Positions 21,612-32,703 of a stretch of DNA of 64,000 nucleotides are shown piece by piece. Below the pieces are notes generated by a model. It made no database searches, was not told the DNA's origin, and saw only the letters and a list, made by a program, of their open reading frames with translations. The stretch is from positions 18,872,387 through 18,936,386 of the forward strand of contig OZ024830.1 in the NCBI GenBank assembly GCA_964016985.1. The letters are read 5' to 3'. Made by a program: the position numbers and the translations under genes. The DNA comes from Anodontia alba. Its lineage: Eukaryota; Mollusca; Bivalvia; Lucinida; Lucinidae. Within the stretch, counting starts at the first letter, position 1. Every line of letters begins with the position of its first letter.

Positions 21612-21779
21612 GTTAGACACAGCTTACTAAGGCTGGCTAATCGGACCTGAAAAGATAATTGATTATCAGCCCTGCCATTGTGAGCAATAATTGATTAGTT
21701 ATCACTGAAGATTTGGTTATAACTGAAGATTTGGTTATAATTTTACCTATCTGAATGAGCATGACTCTTACCATATGTT

Positions 21780-21995
21780 ATACTTTACTGTATGCATTTG
21801 GTAAGACAAGCGTGGCTAGTAGTGTTGACCCAGATGAAACACCGCAAATGCGGCTTCTCATCAGGGTCTATGCTGTTTGCCACCCATCCAGCTATTTTTA
21901 GACACAACATTGGGTAGTTAATTGTACTTGTTCAAATGTTAGATAAAATATTGTAAGGAGTTTAGATGTCTTGAGTGCTAAGGATAAATACGGTA
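21780..21995. repeat. Family C MITE, worn
   Basis: TTGACCCAGATGAAACACCG hairpin arm, CCAGCTATTTTTAGACACAA, and TGCTAAGGATAAATACGGTA end. Confidence 0.6.
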
Positions 21996-22347
21996 AAATA
22001 ACGGGCACAGAAATCAAATGATCGATTATTAGCAAATTTGTAATAATCATTTTTTTTAATTTATCGATCAATAAATTGATTATCCAGTTAATTGTGCCAG
22101 CCTTACAGCTTACCATAGCATACATATGCCATAGCCCTGTATTAGATTTTTATGCCCCTGCCATTCAAAGAATGATGGAAAGGGCAAAAAGTGTTAAACC
22201 TGTCCATCTGTACAATTGTCCGTCCCTGTCCGCATCTGGTATTAGCAATTTGCATTTAAGTTTTTCAGGCTGGGGCATCCGTGTCCTTTGGACACATATC
22301 TGATTTAACAAAAGTTTGTTAATTTTTTTCTGATATGGCCAAAAATA

Positions 22348-22500
22348 AGGGAAGTTGTCAGTTTCTGGCAAAAGAATGTGCACAAGTACTGGTTAACCAC
22401 TTAGATGACTAATCCTGTCCAGGTGAAGTGTGATTAAGTAAATTGATTGCACTCAACATGACCCTAATGGGTTGACTGGGCCATAAAACCTCAACTCAGT
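22348..22500 (+). repeat. SINE I, 5'-truncated
   Basis: GGAAGTTGTCAGTTTCTGGC through GGGTTGACTGGGCCATAAAA and CCTCAACTCAGTG, the 3' two-thirds of SINE I. Confidence 0.7.
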
Positions 22501-22576
22501 GATGCAAAATGATTAATTTAATAAAAAGATGTCTATGCTTGTAAGTTTTTGCTATTCTCTTGATGCTTTTTATAGG

Positions 22577-22712
22577 GATCAAACATGGTGTTTTCATGCA
22601 TTAACATTCGCCAGGTCCCGTGGGAGGTATTGAAAACCGAGGCCGAAGGCTGCGGTTTTCAACACCTCACAAGGGATCTGGCGAATCTTAATGCATTGAA
22701 AAACCATGTTAG
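22577..22712. repeat. Long hairpin, GATCAAACATGGT ends
   Basis: Two arms of about 65 bp pair: GATCAAACATGGTGTTTTCA, CATTCGCCAGGTCCC and TTGAAAACCG against their complements, around a GAGGCCGAAGGC loop. More GC-rich than its surroundings. No matching copy in the window. Confidence 0.7.
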
Positions 22713-23640
22713 ATCGCTATTATTGCATAAAAACTGAAAACGTTTACTACATTTCGCGTTATTTCTTGCACTGTTTTGTTTCGCCTTTTCACCGATGTCT
22801 CGCGAATGTAATTTCCACATACTATGCTCATTCTAGGGCCGGGCAGTACACATCTCGTAACAGCAGCAAATCTGTGGCCCCGGTATGATCATATTGAAAG
22901 TTGCGTAGCATGAATTGCCTTGTTAATACACGGCTTTTCGCCAGCTGTTAATAATGTGCGACACTGCTTTTTATACAATAATGCTGGTTCATGCATAATT
23001 TATGTCTGCAGAAACAGCAAGCTCTAACAAAGAATTTTATTAAAATGTTTTATGTGGGGTATACTGATAATACCTGGAAGAAAAATTCTAAAAATTCTGC
23101 ACTAGCTGCACGTAGTATTGAGTACTGCAGGCTAAGAATGAAAATCAAAATGGGGATATAGTTCAACAAATTCGTCTGGGCATGTTTATAAGAGTGATTT
23201 CCGTAACAAATAGCTTTATAACTTTTGCTTTAAACAAAATTTGAACTTCTGCTTGTGTTTTGGATGTGCTAGTCTGTTGCCAAATCACCACTAAAATGAT
23301 ACTGTGTCATGATATTATGTATTAGTAAATGGTAACCCTTAGTTTCCCATATATGCAAGAAGCATTATGTAGGTCAAGGTCACAGTCTTACATAGTGTTA
23401 TGCTATTTTTTTTTATGATGTCCTGAATGCCAAGATTGATTTAATTTATACTTTGACTGTCATGAGAATGTGGCTGATATTGTTATTAAAAAGAATAAGT
23501 TAAATGGGTGCCATTTAATGACAAAGATACCAAGGTATTAAAGAGCATTAAAAAGAATTTTATATGGAATTGCCTCTAGGTAAATATGTCTTTGAATATG
23601 TCTGATGTAGATACTAGGTTTAATTTTCTGATATTCTTTT
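22713..23640. other. Intron, no feature recognised
   Basis: AT-rich sequence without clear repeat ends, ORFs or exons. 22713-23000 is slightly GC-richer and may belong to the same element as the preceding hairpin. Confidence 0.5.
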
Positions 23641-23656
23641 ATTATTTTCCTGACAG

Positions 23657-23748
23657 GTAACAGGGAAATTTAAAGGCGGACACAATCCATTTACTCGGGG
23701 ATGTTCAGCAAATTGTAGATATGTTTTATGTGGACCCATTTGGCCAAA
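23657..23748 (+). CDS. ZDHHC5/8-like: ZDHHC5/8-type exon: post-TM4 cytoplasmic segment
   Basis: Acceptor TTTTCCTGACAG ends at 23656; donor GTAAGT at 23749. Starts on a codon boundary and ends after two bases. It encodes [20 protein letters not shown] then [11 protein letters not shown]. TGKFxGGxNPFTxGCxxN is the conserved segment after TTNEQ in ZDHHC5/8. In vertebrate ZDHHC5 cysteines in this juxtamembrane helix are reported to be acylated (family knowledge); cysteines are present here. Confidence 0.95.
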
Positions 23749-23814
23749 GTAAGTTGCAGTCTGTTTGTTTTCTGAGATTTCTGTTATGGCTTATGTAATG
23801 AATTTAAATTTTGC

Positions 23815-24119
23815 TGTCTCGGTGGCTCAGTTGGCTGCGTATCCGACTGGTGATCAGGAGGTTGCGGGTTCAACCCCCGCTGGGTCGGCAACATTCTTTC
23901 GTGGAAATTGATCATGAAATATTTTCTATGATCATTCTATCCCTTCTGCTGATTCAAGAAGGGCAGTTGTCAGTTTCTGATGAAAGAATGTGCACAATAC
24001 TGGTTAACCACTAAGAGAACTAACTAAGCCTGCCCAGTAAAAGTGTGGTTAGGTAAACTGACCATGCTCGACATGACTCCATTGGGTTGACTTGGCCATA
24101 AAATCTTAACACAAACAAT
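23815..24119 (+). mobile_element. SINE I (tRNA-derived), full length
   Basis: Target duplication AAATTTTGC (23806-23814 and 24120-24128). tRNA-like head with an A-box-like TGGCTCAGTTGGCTGCG and B-box-like GGTTGCGGGTTCAACCCC, a body with TTCAAGAAGGGCAGTTGTCA, and the 3' end GGGTTGACTTGGCCATAAAA. A polymerase III retroposon in the intron. Confidence 0.9.
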
Positions 24120-24218
24120 AAATTTTGCCGTGGCACAATTGAAGTGGCAACTCACAAAAAGGAATCTCATTGCATCGATGACTGCCATAATTTCCCTAGA
24201 TATTTGGACACCTCATTG

Positions 24219-24404
24219 CATAGCTCTAGATAAGCGTGGTATCCAGATTCTTTTTCTTACTCCTAGGTCTAGATAAGAGTGGGTATCAGGTAAATATTGG
24301 TCTTACTTCTCCACAAAATCATATGTTGTGGGTACTCATTATTAGAACATATGTTTTCATGGAGAAATAAGAAAATATCAATTCTTTTTGGATTGCTAGC
24401 AGAT
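24219..24404. repeat. Family E MITE with duplicated left end
   Basis: CATAGCTCTAGATAAGCG, then again GGTCTAGATAAGAGTGGGTA; half of the hairpin is deleted. Confidence 0.65.
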
Positions 24405-24520
24405 GATTCACATGAAATTTGAGCCTTATTTTCTCTGAAAAAAAATGTATATATAAAAGGCTGTCATCTGCTATAATTTTGCTTGGCACTTGGACTAATC
24501 ATGCTTGTATGTGTTTACAG

Positions 24521-24656
24521 ATTACAGTCATATGTTAGAAAAACCAGAACAATTCAAATAGATTCCGCCAAAGTTACATATATAGCTGCAGACAGGGATG
24601 TAAAAATATACTCAGATACCAGTAGTAATGGTATAAAAAGAAATGCTAACAGAAAT
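24521..24656 (+). CDS. ZDHHC5/8-like: ZDHHC5/8-type exon: proximal cytoplasmic tail
   Basis: Acceptor GTGTTTACAG ends at 24520; donor GTAAGT at 24657. The first base completes the lysine codon; it ends on a codon boundary. It encodes LQSYVRKTRTIQIDSAKVTY and IAADRDVKIYSDTSSNGIKR NANRN. This aligns by eye with the vertebrate stretch around RPKKEKTIVI...VKIMDNGIQGELRR. The basic start and VKI...NGIKR pattern support the assignment, with less identity than the catalytic exons. Any next exon must also start on a codon boundary; 41175 satisfies that but 40999 does not. Confidence 0.88.
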
Positions 24657-25200
24657 GTAAGTACATGTATATGAAATCTTCTTCGTTTATTCTTCTGTGA
24701 AAGTTCATGTTGTAAATTTATTGTATTTTCTGAAGTTATTCATTCAAAGCTGCCAGCTTTAATGTTGTGTTATGATTGGTCTCTTTTCTTTCCTTCTATT
24801 TGCCAAACCAAAGTCATATCAGTGGACAATATTCGTTCATTTCTTGAAGCCTAAAATATTTGCCTTGATATAAGTAAGATTTACTAGTGGACAAAATCTG
24901 TTCATTTCTTGAAGCCTAAAATACAAAAGGTTATAAATTATGAAAACTAAGTTTAAGAATATTTAATATTTTTCTCTTTCTGTTTGACATGATATACTTT
25001 ATATGTCTCCCAGTGGACTTGAATGAATACAAAATTCATCTCTTGAAGCCTAAAATACAAAAAGCTCATAAGGTGTTAAAGTTGACTAAATTTTAAAAAT
25101 ATTTTTGATACTTTTTCGATTTTACAAAATATTTGCATAAATACAGTTTTGTGTGTTTTTTTATTTTTTACTTCTTTAGCTCAGGTTTATTTCATAAGTT
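24657..25200. other. Intron, short dispersed duplication
   Basis: The phrase ATTTCTTGAAGCCTAAAATA occurs at 24840 and 24903, with a variant near 25041 (CTCTTGAAGCCTAAAATAC). Otherwise nothing recognised. Confidence 0.5.
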
Positions 25201-25413
25201 ACTGTATGTACCCATAGTATAAGGATAGACAGACCTGGGCAAACAATTTAGACCCTGATCAGATGCCGCAAGCGCGGCATCTGATCAGGGTCTACACTGT
25301 TTGCCATTCATCCAGCAGTATTTTAAATACAAGCTGGTGATATTTTGGAGTTGCTCAAACTTTAGGACTGGTAAAGTAAAGAGATAGGTGGCTGAATACT
25401 TAGGGTAATACGG
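25201..25413. mobile_element. Family C MITE
   Basis: TGTATGTACCCATAGTATAA start, cassette 1 hairpin centred on GCCGCAAGCGCGGC, ACTTAGGGTAATACGGTA end. Confidence 0.78.
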
Positions 25414-25867
25414 TAGCTGATATAATCTAAGCCACATCTAAGAAAAATATCTGATCACAGCTGTAATCAGTAAAGGTAAAGATTAGCTTGAACAGTTTTG
25501 CACCCTGAATAAATTCTACACTATCACTTGCAAAAATCCTGCAGACTCTAAAGTTTGTAGAACAATGACTTTTTGCTGTTTATGCTGGCAGTAAATATCC
25601 CTTTTTTCTGGAAATCAACTCTGATATAATTTCATAAAACAAATCTAGAAATATTAACAGAAACTTTCTTTACAGTAAGTAAAGCTGTTTACTAGGTTAA
25701 TCTTTAGCAGTTTCTGGGCAGTGTATGGCTTATATTTTCTGATTTTTAAACAGAAAATAAGGTTTGACATTTCATGCTAATTATCTCCTTATGTAACAGT
25801 TTGCATGAACTGTTGATCCTTATCTTTTGGGAAAAAAATAAGAAAAATAATTGAAATGTCATCTACC

Positions 25868-26056
25868 ATACAATAGCTCCAGATATGCTGCTTTTTTTTT
25901 TTTTTCAACCAAAAAGTATTGATATTTTTCCTATATTTCTGCAAAAACGTACATTGTGGGTATGATATGGCGCTTCTAATGAATACCCACAAGATACGTT
26001 TTTGTGAAGAAATAAGAATTTTTTTTTCTTTTTCCCCCCTTTTATCTGTTGCTATG
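25868..26056. mobile_element. Family E MITE
   Basis: AATAGCTCCAGATATG start, half hairpin GGCGCTTCTAATGAATACCC, CTTTTATCTGTTGCTATG end. Confidence 0.65.
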
Positions 26057-26158
26057 ATCTGCTGCTACATAAGTCCAGGAGGTTAAAGGTTAATAGAATT
26101 ATTTCTTCATGTTTGACAATTACTGTTCCATTTCAGCTGAAAAGTTAGATAACACCTT

Positions 26159-26560
26159 CTTACATGTGCGCCAACAAACACTCAAATCAGCCTCAGCAGT
26201 CTGATTAGGGTCTTCATCGTGTACATAAAGAAACTTTGCATAATTTTCTATCCAAAATGTGCCCAGTGAAGATTGTGATTAGGGCCCAGATATTCAAAAC
26301 TTAACAAGTTATTAGCTAAGATGATGTTTAAATTTCTATTTGGAAATATGGCAAAAATATTGATGTATTTTGCTGAAAAAATGTGAGTAGCTTTTGCATT
26401 GCAAAAGCTACTCATATTTAAGCAGCAAAAATATCAATGTATTTGATAATACCGTAGCTACAACAGTTCATGAATTTGTCATTAACAAGCTTATTAACTG
26501 TTAAGTTAACAGTGCTTTGAATAACTGGACCCAGACTGCAAAAATGTGCAGGCTGGTTTT
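26159..26560. repeat. Family M MITE split by a family A MITE
   Basis: ACTCAAATCAGCCTCAGCAG ... GTGCCCAGTGAAGATTGTGA, then the A element, then CAGACTGCAAAAATGTGCAG, which continues family M. Confidence 0.7.
26283..26531. mobile_element. Family A MITE, copy 4
   Basis: GGCCCAGATATTCAAAA ... CTTTGAATAACTGGACC; flanks TAG and CAG. Comparison with intact M copies shows the target was CAG. Confidence 0.82.
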
Positions 26561-26880
26561 AATTTCGCTGGGCCCAAGTTTTCTGACATTTCAGCTCATT
26601 TTATAACTTACAGATTTACATGCATGAGTTTTCATAACACTTTGGTAAGCCGTTTATTAGCCGTTCTACCTTTCTGGGTGCTTGCGGAATGTTTGCTCAC
26701 AAAAAACTGCACTTCTATATGGACACTACTTATACAGACCTGAAACTTTGAAATGAACCCTTCAAGTAGACAAGAGATTTATGACATTATTCAGATAGGC
26801 CTGTGCATCTGTGCAGTCAGATCACAGTTTATACTGTTCCCTCAGACTTTTAAAGGTGAATTTATACACATGAAAGATAG

Positions 26881-27149
26881 CATGGCTCCATAGACCCGTT
26901 GTTAGGGCATCTGACTGCAGATCCAGGGTTCTCGAGTTTAAACCCCAGCTCAGCCACATAACTTTATCAGTGGTTTTGAAATAATTTCTATGGTCATTCT
27001 CCCACTTCTGCTGATTCAAGAAGGGCAATTGTCAATTACTGGCAAAAAGATATGGTTAACTGCTTAGAGGACTAAGCCTGCCCAGGAAAAGTGTGAGTAG
27101 GTTAACTGGTCTTAATGGGCTGACTGAACCCTAAAACCTCAACTCAAAT
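26881..27149 (+). repeat. SINE I, old copy
   Basis: Worn tRNA-like head (GTTCTCGAGTTTAAACCCC), TTCAAGAAGGGCAATTGTCA body, GGCTGACTGAACCCTAAAAC tail. Confidence 0.75.
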
Positions 27150-27164
27150 GAACACCTGAAAGAT

Positions 27165-27375
27165 TTTTTGCCACTGTTTAGCAGAGGGAGACAACTTAGC
27201 AGAGGGAAATTTGCCTCCCTTGTATTTGAAGTCATCCAAATATTGGGTCCTCTCTTAAAGGAAAGATTCTGATCCTCCTTGGAGCATATTCTTACCTCTA
27301 AGAGAAGCCTTTAATGAGGAGGAAGGTAGATATATCCATGTTATTTCCCTTTGAGGTATTCCAGCACCTTTTAAG
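27165..27375. repeat. Family H relic
   Basis: GAGGGAGACAACTTAGCAGA and GGGTCCTCTCTTAAAGGAAA with an imperfect complement downstream, as in the H copies at 33785 and 60575. Confidence 0.5.
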
Positions 27376-27463
27376 TCCAAACATTATGTAGTAAACAGCA
27401 TGGACCTTGCTTGTACTAAACAGATCAACAAGCTAATCTGGATCTAAGCTGTTGGATATGTCA

Positions 27464-27743
27464 TAAAGATCCATTTTCTGTTTGGAGAGGTTCATTACAG
27501 TAAATGTCTTAAAATTTTGTACACTAAAGTTGCTGACAAAACGGCATATGCAAACAGTGCAGACCCAGATCAGACGGCTCCTTAAGGAGCCGTCTGACCA
27601 GGGTCTTCACTGTTTGCCTTTCCTTTAAGTGTGTTAGCAATCAACTGCATAAAAAGCAAAATTTGGGCCGAAACAATATGGAATGGTGTTCGAAATTTAA
27701 GGACATTTACAGTAATATGTCTTGAAATACATGTAACAGTAGG
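27464..27743. mobile_element. Family D MITE, copy 4
   Basis: Close relative of 20131-20411. The perfect central stem GACGGCTCCTTAAGGAGCCG is the visible difference. Confidence 0.8.
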
Positions 27744-27828
27744 TTTACATGTAAAAAGTGGAAGTGTAAAAAGATTGCAAGCATGTGATAGAGAGGAGAA
27801 TTTTTCTGACATTTCATTTGCAGGTTCC

Positions 27829-28042
27829 TTAACGCTTGTCCTGCTGAACCCGGATATACCCTGCCTTTGCAAACAGTGTAGATCCAGATCAGTTGGCTTC
27901 TTTAGAAGCCAACTGATCTGGATCTACACTGTTTGCCATTAAGAATGTGAATTTATAGCAACAATCCGGATCAAGTAATCTGATTGGCTGAAAATTAGAA
28001 GTAGGCGTGGCACCTTAATTTATTCAGCAGGACAAGGGTTAA
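27829..28042 (-). mobile_element. Family B MITE, copy 4
   Basis: TTAA at both ends; CGCTTGTCCTGCTGAA ... TTCAGCAGGACAAGGG; perfect cassette 1 hairpin. Confidence 0.88.
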
Positions 28043-28459
28043 GTAGTCACATGCAGCAAAATCAGCCCATATTGTGTTAAATTGGTTTCAACATATTTTT
28101 AAAAAAGAAAAAAAAATGGGCTGTGTCTTGCAAAAAAAAAGGGGTCTTGGCATGTTTGAAAAGTGAAACCCCAAATAGTCTGTTCATCCAGTAACATAGA
28201 TAAATGCTATGTAGTGTGAGAAACAGGCACTCATGCCTTATGCAAAACATAGCAAAGACGAGATCAGACTACACATTCTGATCACATTTTAAGTTTGTCA
28301 GTGTAATCTAAATGGTAAGGTATTGGATAATAAAGTCTTCTATTTGCAAATATTTTACACTACTATCCAGAACAAAACGATGACATTTTACAAACTGACC
28401 TCACTCTGTTTTGTAGCTCTAGCTAAGGTGCTCTTTTTCATCCAGACACATGGATATTT

Positions 28460-28920
28460 TTAACCCTTGTCATGCTGAATAAATTAAGATGCCACAACAA
28501 CTTCTAATTTTCAGCCAATCAGATTACATGCACCAGATTGTTGATACAAATTCACATACTTAATGCCAAATAGGGCATATCCAGGTTCAGCAGGGGGGGG
28601 GGGGGGGGGGGGTGGTCGGGTGGTGCGAAGGTGCTGTGTATCTTACATCACTGGGGCGTCCAACTGATATTGGCTTACAGTTGGGCAAGGCCTGCTATCC
28701 TTGTAGTGGGTAAAGGTAGAGGGGGAATGTTTTTATTTCTTCTGTTTCTTCACTTTCATTCCTGTTCCTCTTTCTTCCCTGTCCCTCTCTTTCATCTCCT
28801 CTACTCTCTCTTCTATCTCTTTTCTCCCTTTCTCTGGGAGACGACACAAAATGACCCTCAAGGGTTGACGTGTCGTTAAACCCCAACACAATCAATCAGG
28901 TTCAGCAGGACTAGGGTTAA
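28460..28920 (+). mobile_element. Family B MITE split by a J retroposon
   Basis: Left part 28460-28594 lacks most of the hairpin. The right end TTCAGCAGGACTAGGGTTAA resumes after J. Confidence 0.78.
28595..28897 (+). mobile_element. Family J retroposon, copy 3, with G run
   Basis: Target duplication AGGTTCAGCAGG (28583-28594 and 28898-28909). Starts in a run of about 19 G and is otherwise very close to the copy at 21181. Confidence 0.9.
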
Positions 28921-28924
28921 CTTC

Positions 28925-29388
28925 TTTACAAAAATGTGGTACCCATTAGAATCGGTGATGTGCTTCTAATGAGTGCTCACAACATATTTTTATGTGGAGA
29001 AGTGAGAAAAAACTTGTATCTAGATATAACTTTTATCTAGAGCTATGCTTTTTACCAGATTTTTCATACACTAAAATCCTGATTTATTCCTGGAACCCTC
29101 GTAATTCTGTCAGTATTTTACTATATAAATGACTATTTTCCAGCTTACCTACTTCATGTAGACCTTTAGTATCTAGTACTTTGCATCTTTATAAAAGGAG
29201 ATTATAGCTCCAGGGGAGAGGAGTATACAGGTATATGTTTTTCTCCATGAAAACATACGTTTTGGGTACTCATTAGAAGTGCCTTTCTGAGGCACTTCTA
29301 ATGATACCCACAGCATATGTTTTTATGGAGAAATAAGAAAAACACCAGAACGTTTTGTTTGAAAAATGTGCCTTATCTGGAGCCATGG
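28925..29388. repeat. Two family E MITEs
   Basis: 28925-29047, left-truncated, ends CTTTTATCTAGAGCTATG. 29203-29388, complete, from TTATAGCTCCAGG to CTTATCTGGAGCCATG with a perfect GAAGTGCCTTTCTGAGGCAC hairpin. Confidence 0.72.
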
Positions 29389-29797
29389 ACATGACTTGTA
29401 TGTGACAGCCACATTTACAGTAACAAACCCTGAAATAGCAAAAAAAAAAGTTAACTTTGAAGATGGAAAAGTGAAATTACTGGTGTTCTGAGGAATAACC
29501 TAAATGGAGCTGTTAATCCCTTTGGCTGCACTTAGATTAATCATTATTAACAGTCAACCAATGTTTGAAGATTAGCTTTCGTAAAATACTCTTAATGGTA
29601 ACATTATAAACTTAGGTCCGTAAGTACATTACCTTATCAAAATCTTTACTGACATACTTCAGTTTGATATTTGAATCTTTGTACAGATTTTGAATTTGGC
29701 TTGAAATATGCTTTGCTAAAGCTTTGTTTTCTATGGCATTTTCTTGTACCTGTTTATTTTTCTGAAAATCTTGATGATTAAAAATACTTGTTTTAGT
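29389..29797. other. Intron, no feature recognised
   Basis: AT-rich; no splice-bounded open frame or repeat end seen. Confidence 0.5.
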
Positions 29798-29809
29798 CAG
29801 TCGATGATT

Positions 29810-30119
29810 TGGCCTCGGTGGCCTAGTTGGATGCGCCATCTGACTGGAGACCAGGAGGTTGCGGGTTCAACCCCAGCCGAGGTCGACAACATTCTTTCAT
29901 GGAGATTGATAATGAAATATTTTCTACGGTCATTCTCTCCCTTCGCTGATTCAAGAAGGGCAGTTGTCAGTTTCTGGCGAAAGAATGCGCACAATACTGG
30001 TTAATCGCTTAGAGGACTAAGCCTGCCCAGTAAATGTGTGGTTAGGTAAACTGACTGCGCTCGACATGACCCTATTGGGTTGACTGCGCCGTAAAACCTC
30101 AACACAAACACAAACAAAT
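29810..30119 (+). mobile_element. SINE I, full length
   Basis: Target duplication CAGTCGATGATT (29798-29809 and 30120-30131). Head GGCCTCGGTGGCCTAGTTGG and GGTTGCGGGTTCAACCCC, tail GGGTTGACTGCGCCGTAAAA. Confidence 0.92.
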
Positions 30120-30430
30120 CAGTCGATGATTAAAAATTCTTCTTTAAGTCAAAATGTTGAGATGATTATATTTCATAGATTTTTTTTGTTTTGTTTTGGT
30201 TGTTTTGTGAATAATACTTATGTAAGAACAGCTAAGTTTCATAAAAAGAATTACCTGTGAATAAAAAAAAAGAAATAGCGATAAAAAGAATGATGAACTG
30301 TTTGCTTGATATGTGAACATGTCATAAAGGAGTGAGGTTCTGAAGGGACAGATGCTTCTCAATGACACCCATGTTCTCTCAGCAACATCTCTTACATGGC
30401 AAACTTTCTTCATCAGTCTGTTTATTAATC

Positions 30431-30638
30431 TTAGCCACTCTCTTGGCTAATTCAGCAGATGACAAATTGGTGATATGTTTTCTTATTTTTCCCAGAAAAC
30501 AGGATTTGACATTTCATGCAAATTGTCTCCAGTGGAGACAATTTGCATGAAATGTCAAATCCTGTTTCAACGGAAATATAAGAAAAATATTTCAGAATGT
30601 GGTCTGCTGAAAATTTTACCCAGAGTGCCAAGCGTTAA
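30431..30638. mobile_element. Family F MITE, copy 4
   Basis: TTAGCCACTCTCTTGGC ... ACCCAGAGTGCCAAGCGTTAA; perfect GTCTCCAGTGGAGACAATTT hairpin. Confidence 0.84.
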
Positions 30639-30644
30639 ATCTTT

Positions 30645-31070
30645 TTTCATAGCTCCAGATAAGGTACTTTTTTTCAGCCAAAAACGAATTTGTTTTACTT
30701 CTCCATGAAAACTTATGTTGTGGTACTCATTAGAAGTGCCTCAGTGAGTCTAATGAGTGCCCAGAAAATCAGGGCCCAGTTGTTCAAAGCATTGTTAGCG
30801 TAATGAGCTCCTTAGTGGTCAAAATATTAACTGTTCTAGTAAGTACAATATCTAATTCACAGTTATTTTTGTTGAAAAAATGTGAGTAGCTTTTGCAAAT
30901 GCAAAAGCTAAGCACATTTTTTCAGCAAAAATATTATCGTATATGCCATATTTGATGATCAAAATTTTAACAATACATTAACTAACGACATCGTTAGTTT
31001 TGAACAACTGGGCCCAGGTGTCATGGAGATTTATTTATGTGGCTACCCCTCTTATCTAGAGCTATGCTGT
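30645..31070. mobile_element. Family E MITE split by a family A MITE
   Basis: CATAGCTCCAGATAAGG start and CTTATCTAGAGCTATG end, with the A element inside the right arm. Confidence 0.77.
30773..31014. mobile_element. Family A MITE, copy 5
   Basis: GGCCCAGTTGTTCAAAGC ... TTTTGAACAACTGGGCC, flanked by CAG on both sides (30770-30772, 31015-31017). Confidence 0.88.
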
Positions 31071-31368
31071 TGTTTTGCAGGTACATTAGTTCTGTAGTTT
31101 TGTAAAATTTCCAAAACTGTTTCAAGAGCAATGCCTGAAAATTGTGCCAGTTTGTCTATACATTAGTGATGCAACAAACATACGTATGATACTCTAAATC
31201 CAACAATGCTGACATAATCTTCTTTATGCCCCTATAAAATATTGAGGGAGCATATTACCTTTGATTTGTTCTTCCATTAATTATTCCATTTGTCACTTTT
31301 TACCTTGAGTAGAAGATATCTCAGAATGTATTTGAGATAGGGGATTAAATTTTTATGTCATTTCCTCT

Positions 31369-31571
31369 TTAACCCTTGTCCTGTTGAATCTGGATATGCA
31401 AACATTGTAGTTCCAGATCAGTTGGCTTCTGAGGAAGCCAACTGATCTGGATCTGCACTGTTTGTCATTAAGTACGTGAATTTGTATCAAAATCCAGAAT
31501 CAAGTAATTTGATTGGCTGAAAATTAGAAGTGGGTGTGGCATCTTAATTTATTCAGCAGGACAAGGGTTAA
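31369..31571 (-). mobile_element. Family B MITE
   Basis: TTAA CCCTTGTCCTGTTGAA ... TTCAGCAGGACAAGGG TTAA; perfect GGCTTCTGAGGAAGCC hairpin. Confidence 0.86.
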
Positions 31572-31942
31572 GAAGTTATTGAATAATGTTAACTTCACTA
31601 ACTGCTTAAAGCGGATAAATTGATAGGAGGGAATAATATATCCTGTGAAAGTTTGGTTGCGACCAGATGAAAATTTATGGTATTGGGTCCAAAGATTTTG
31701 GAATGCTCCCTCTAGTATTGTTAATTCTTGCCTGATAAAGAATGCATCTGTAATATGTTAGCGAATTTATGACCTTTTATGGGCTTTTCCTTTTGTTCTG
31801 AAATTCAGTAGTAACTGTTGTATTTTGTGAAATATTATCATTTGAAGTTGTGTATTTGAAGTTTGTTAAATGTTGTTTTGACATTGTTTGGCTGCACAAA
31901 ATTTATTCTGTTTAAGAGAACACAACACACTTGGTAGATTAT
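31572..31942. other. Intron, no feature recognised
   Basis: AT-rich with no repeat ends or exon signals I trust. Confidence 0.5.
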
Positions 31943-32155
31943 CTGCCACATTTGGTAAGGGAGACAACTTTTGTGATTTCCTGTTGGCATTTCGCTACAC
32001 CACTGCCATTCAGAAGAGAGGTTTCTAAAAGGAAAGAATTTGCTCAGGGTGGGGTGAAGGGGGTGGGGGTGTAGACCTCGTCAGAAGGGAGACAAAACAA
32101 TTTTTACAGATTTACCTCCCCTTAAAGTGTATCTGTTGCCTTTAATTGACATGTA
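31943..32155. repeat. Family H MITE
   Basis: AAGGGAGACAACTTTTGTGA and TACCTCCCCTTAAAGTGTAT outer segments with AAAAGGAAAGAATTTGCTC; the hairpin is partly replaced by GGGTGGGG sequence. Confidence 0.6.
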
Positions 32156-32292
32156 CTTTGATCCACAGTTTTACCAAGTGACATTATAAAAGTAGTTATC
32201 ATGAAACAGAACCAGAGAGCTACATCTGATAGGTAACTCTTGTCAGAATGTTACTTAATATTTGCCTATAGTGAATTTTTTCATTTGACTGC

Positions 32293-32495
32293 CTGAAGCG
32301 TCCAGATGGCCAAGTGGTTAGCCCCCCGGACTTTGGATCATGAGGTCACAGACTCGAATCCCGCTGAAGGCAGAATTCAGCTCATGACTTAACGGTGCTT
32401 CATAGCGCAGAATCTTTCATTATCACCCTTCCATTATCTCGATATGACTTAAATAATGTTGAAAGGGATGTAAAACGCCAAGTCATCATCACCAT
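32293..32495 (+). mobile_element. SINE K, tRNA-derived, near full length
   Basis: Target duplication CATTTGACTGC (32282-32292 and 32496-32506). Head with A-box-like GATGGCCAAGTGGTTAG and B-box-like GACTCGAATCCC; tail TAAAACGCCAAGTCATCATC. Distinct in body and tail from SINE I. Confidence 0.88.
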
Positions 32496-32569
32496 CATTT
32501 GACTGCATGGTATTGAACTTCAGTGTTACAAAGAGCTGAATTTTCTTTCTTCTTGTTACAATGCTTTTG

Positions 32570-32703
32570 ACAAGATTCTTTGTCAACCAAAATTTCCCGT
32601 ATTTCTGCATGAAAGAATAGTGTGTATTCATTAGAATTGCCTCATTGAGGCCAATGCTAATGAGTGCCCATAACATACAGTTTTGTGAAAAATAGAAAAA
32701 TAT
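32570..32703. repeat. Family E MITE, worn
   Basis: Half-conserved GAATTGCCTCATTGAGGC hairpin with ATTCATTAG and CTAATGAGTGCCCA arms. Confidence 0.6.

Noticed and set aside
23820..23890. tRNA gene candidate (also 29815, 32305, 34795)
   Set aside because: tRNA-like A and B boxes are the heads of SINEs with target duplications and SINE bodies; no complete cloverleaf with normal acceptor ends.
32169..32232. Possible exon: acceptor ATCCACAG, open stretch LPSDIIKVVIMKQNQRATSD, donor GTAACT
   Set aside because: The phases fit neither the 24521 exon nor the 40999 or 41175 exons, and the VKI-type segment is already encoded at 24521. Kept only as a note.
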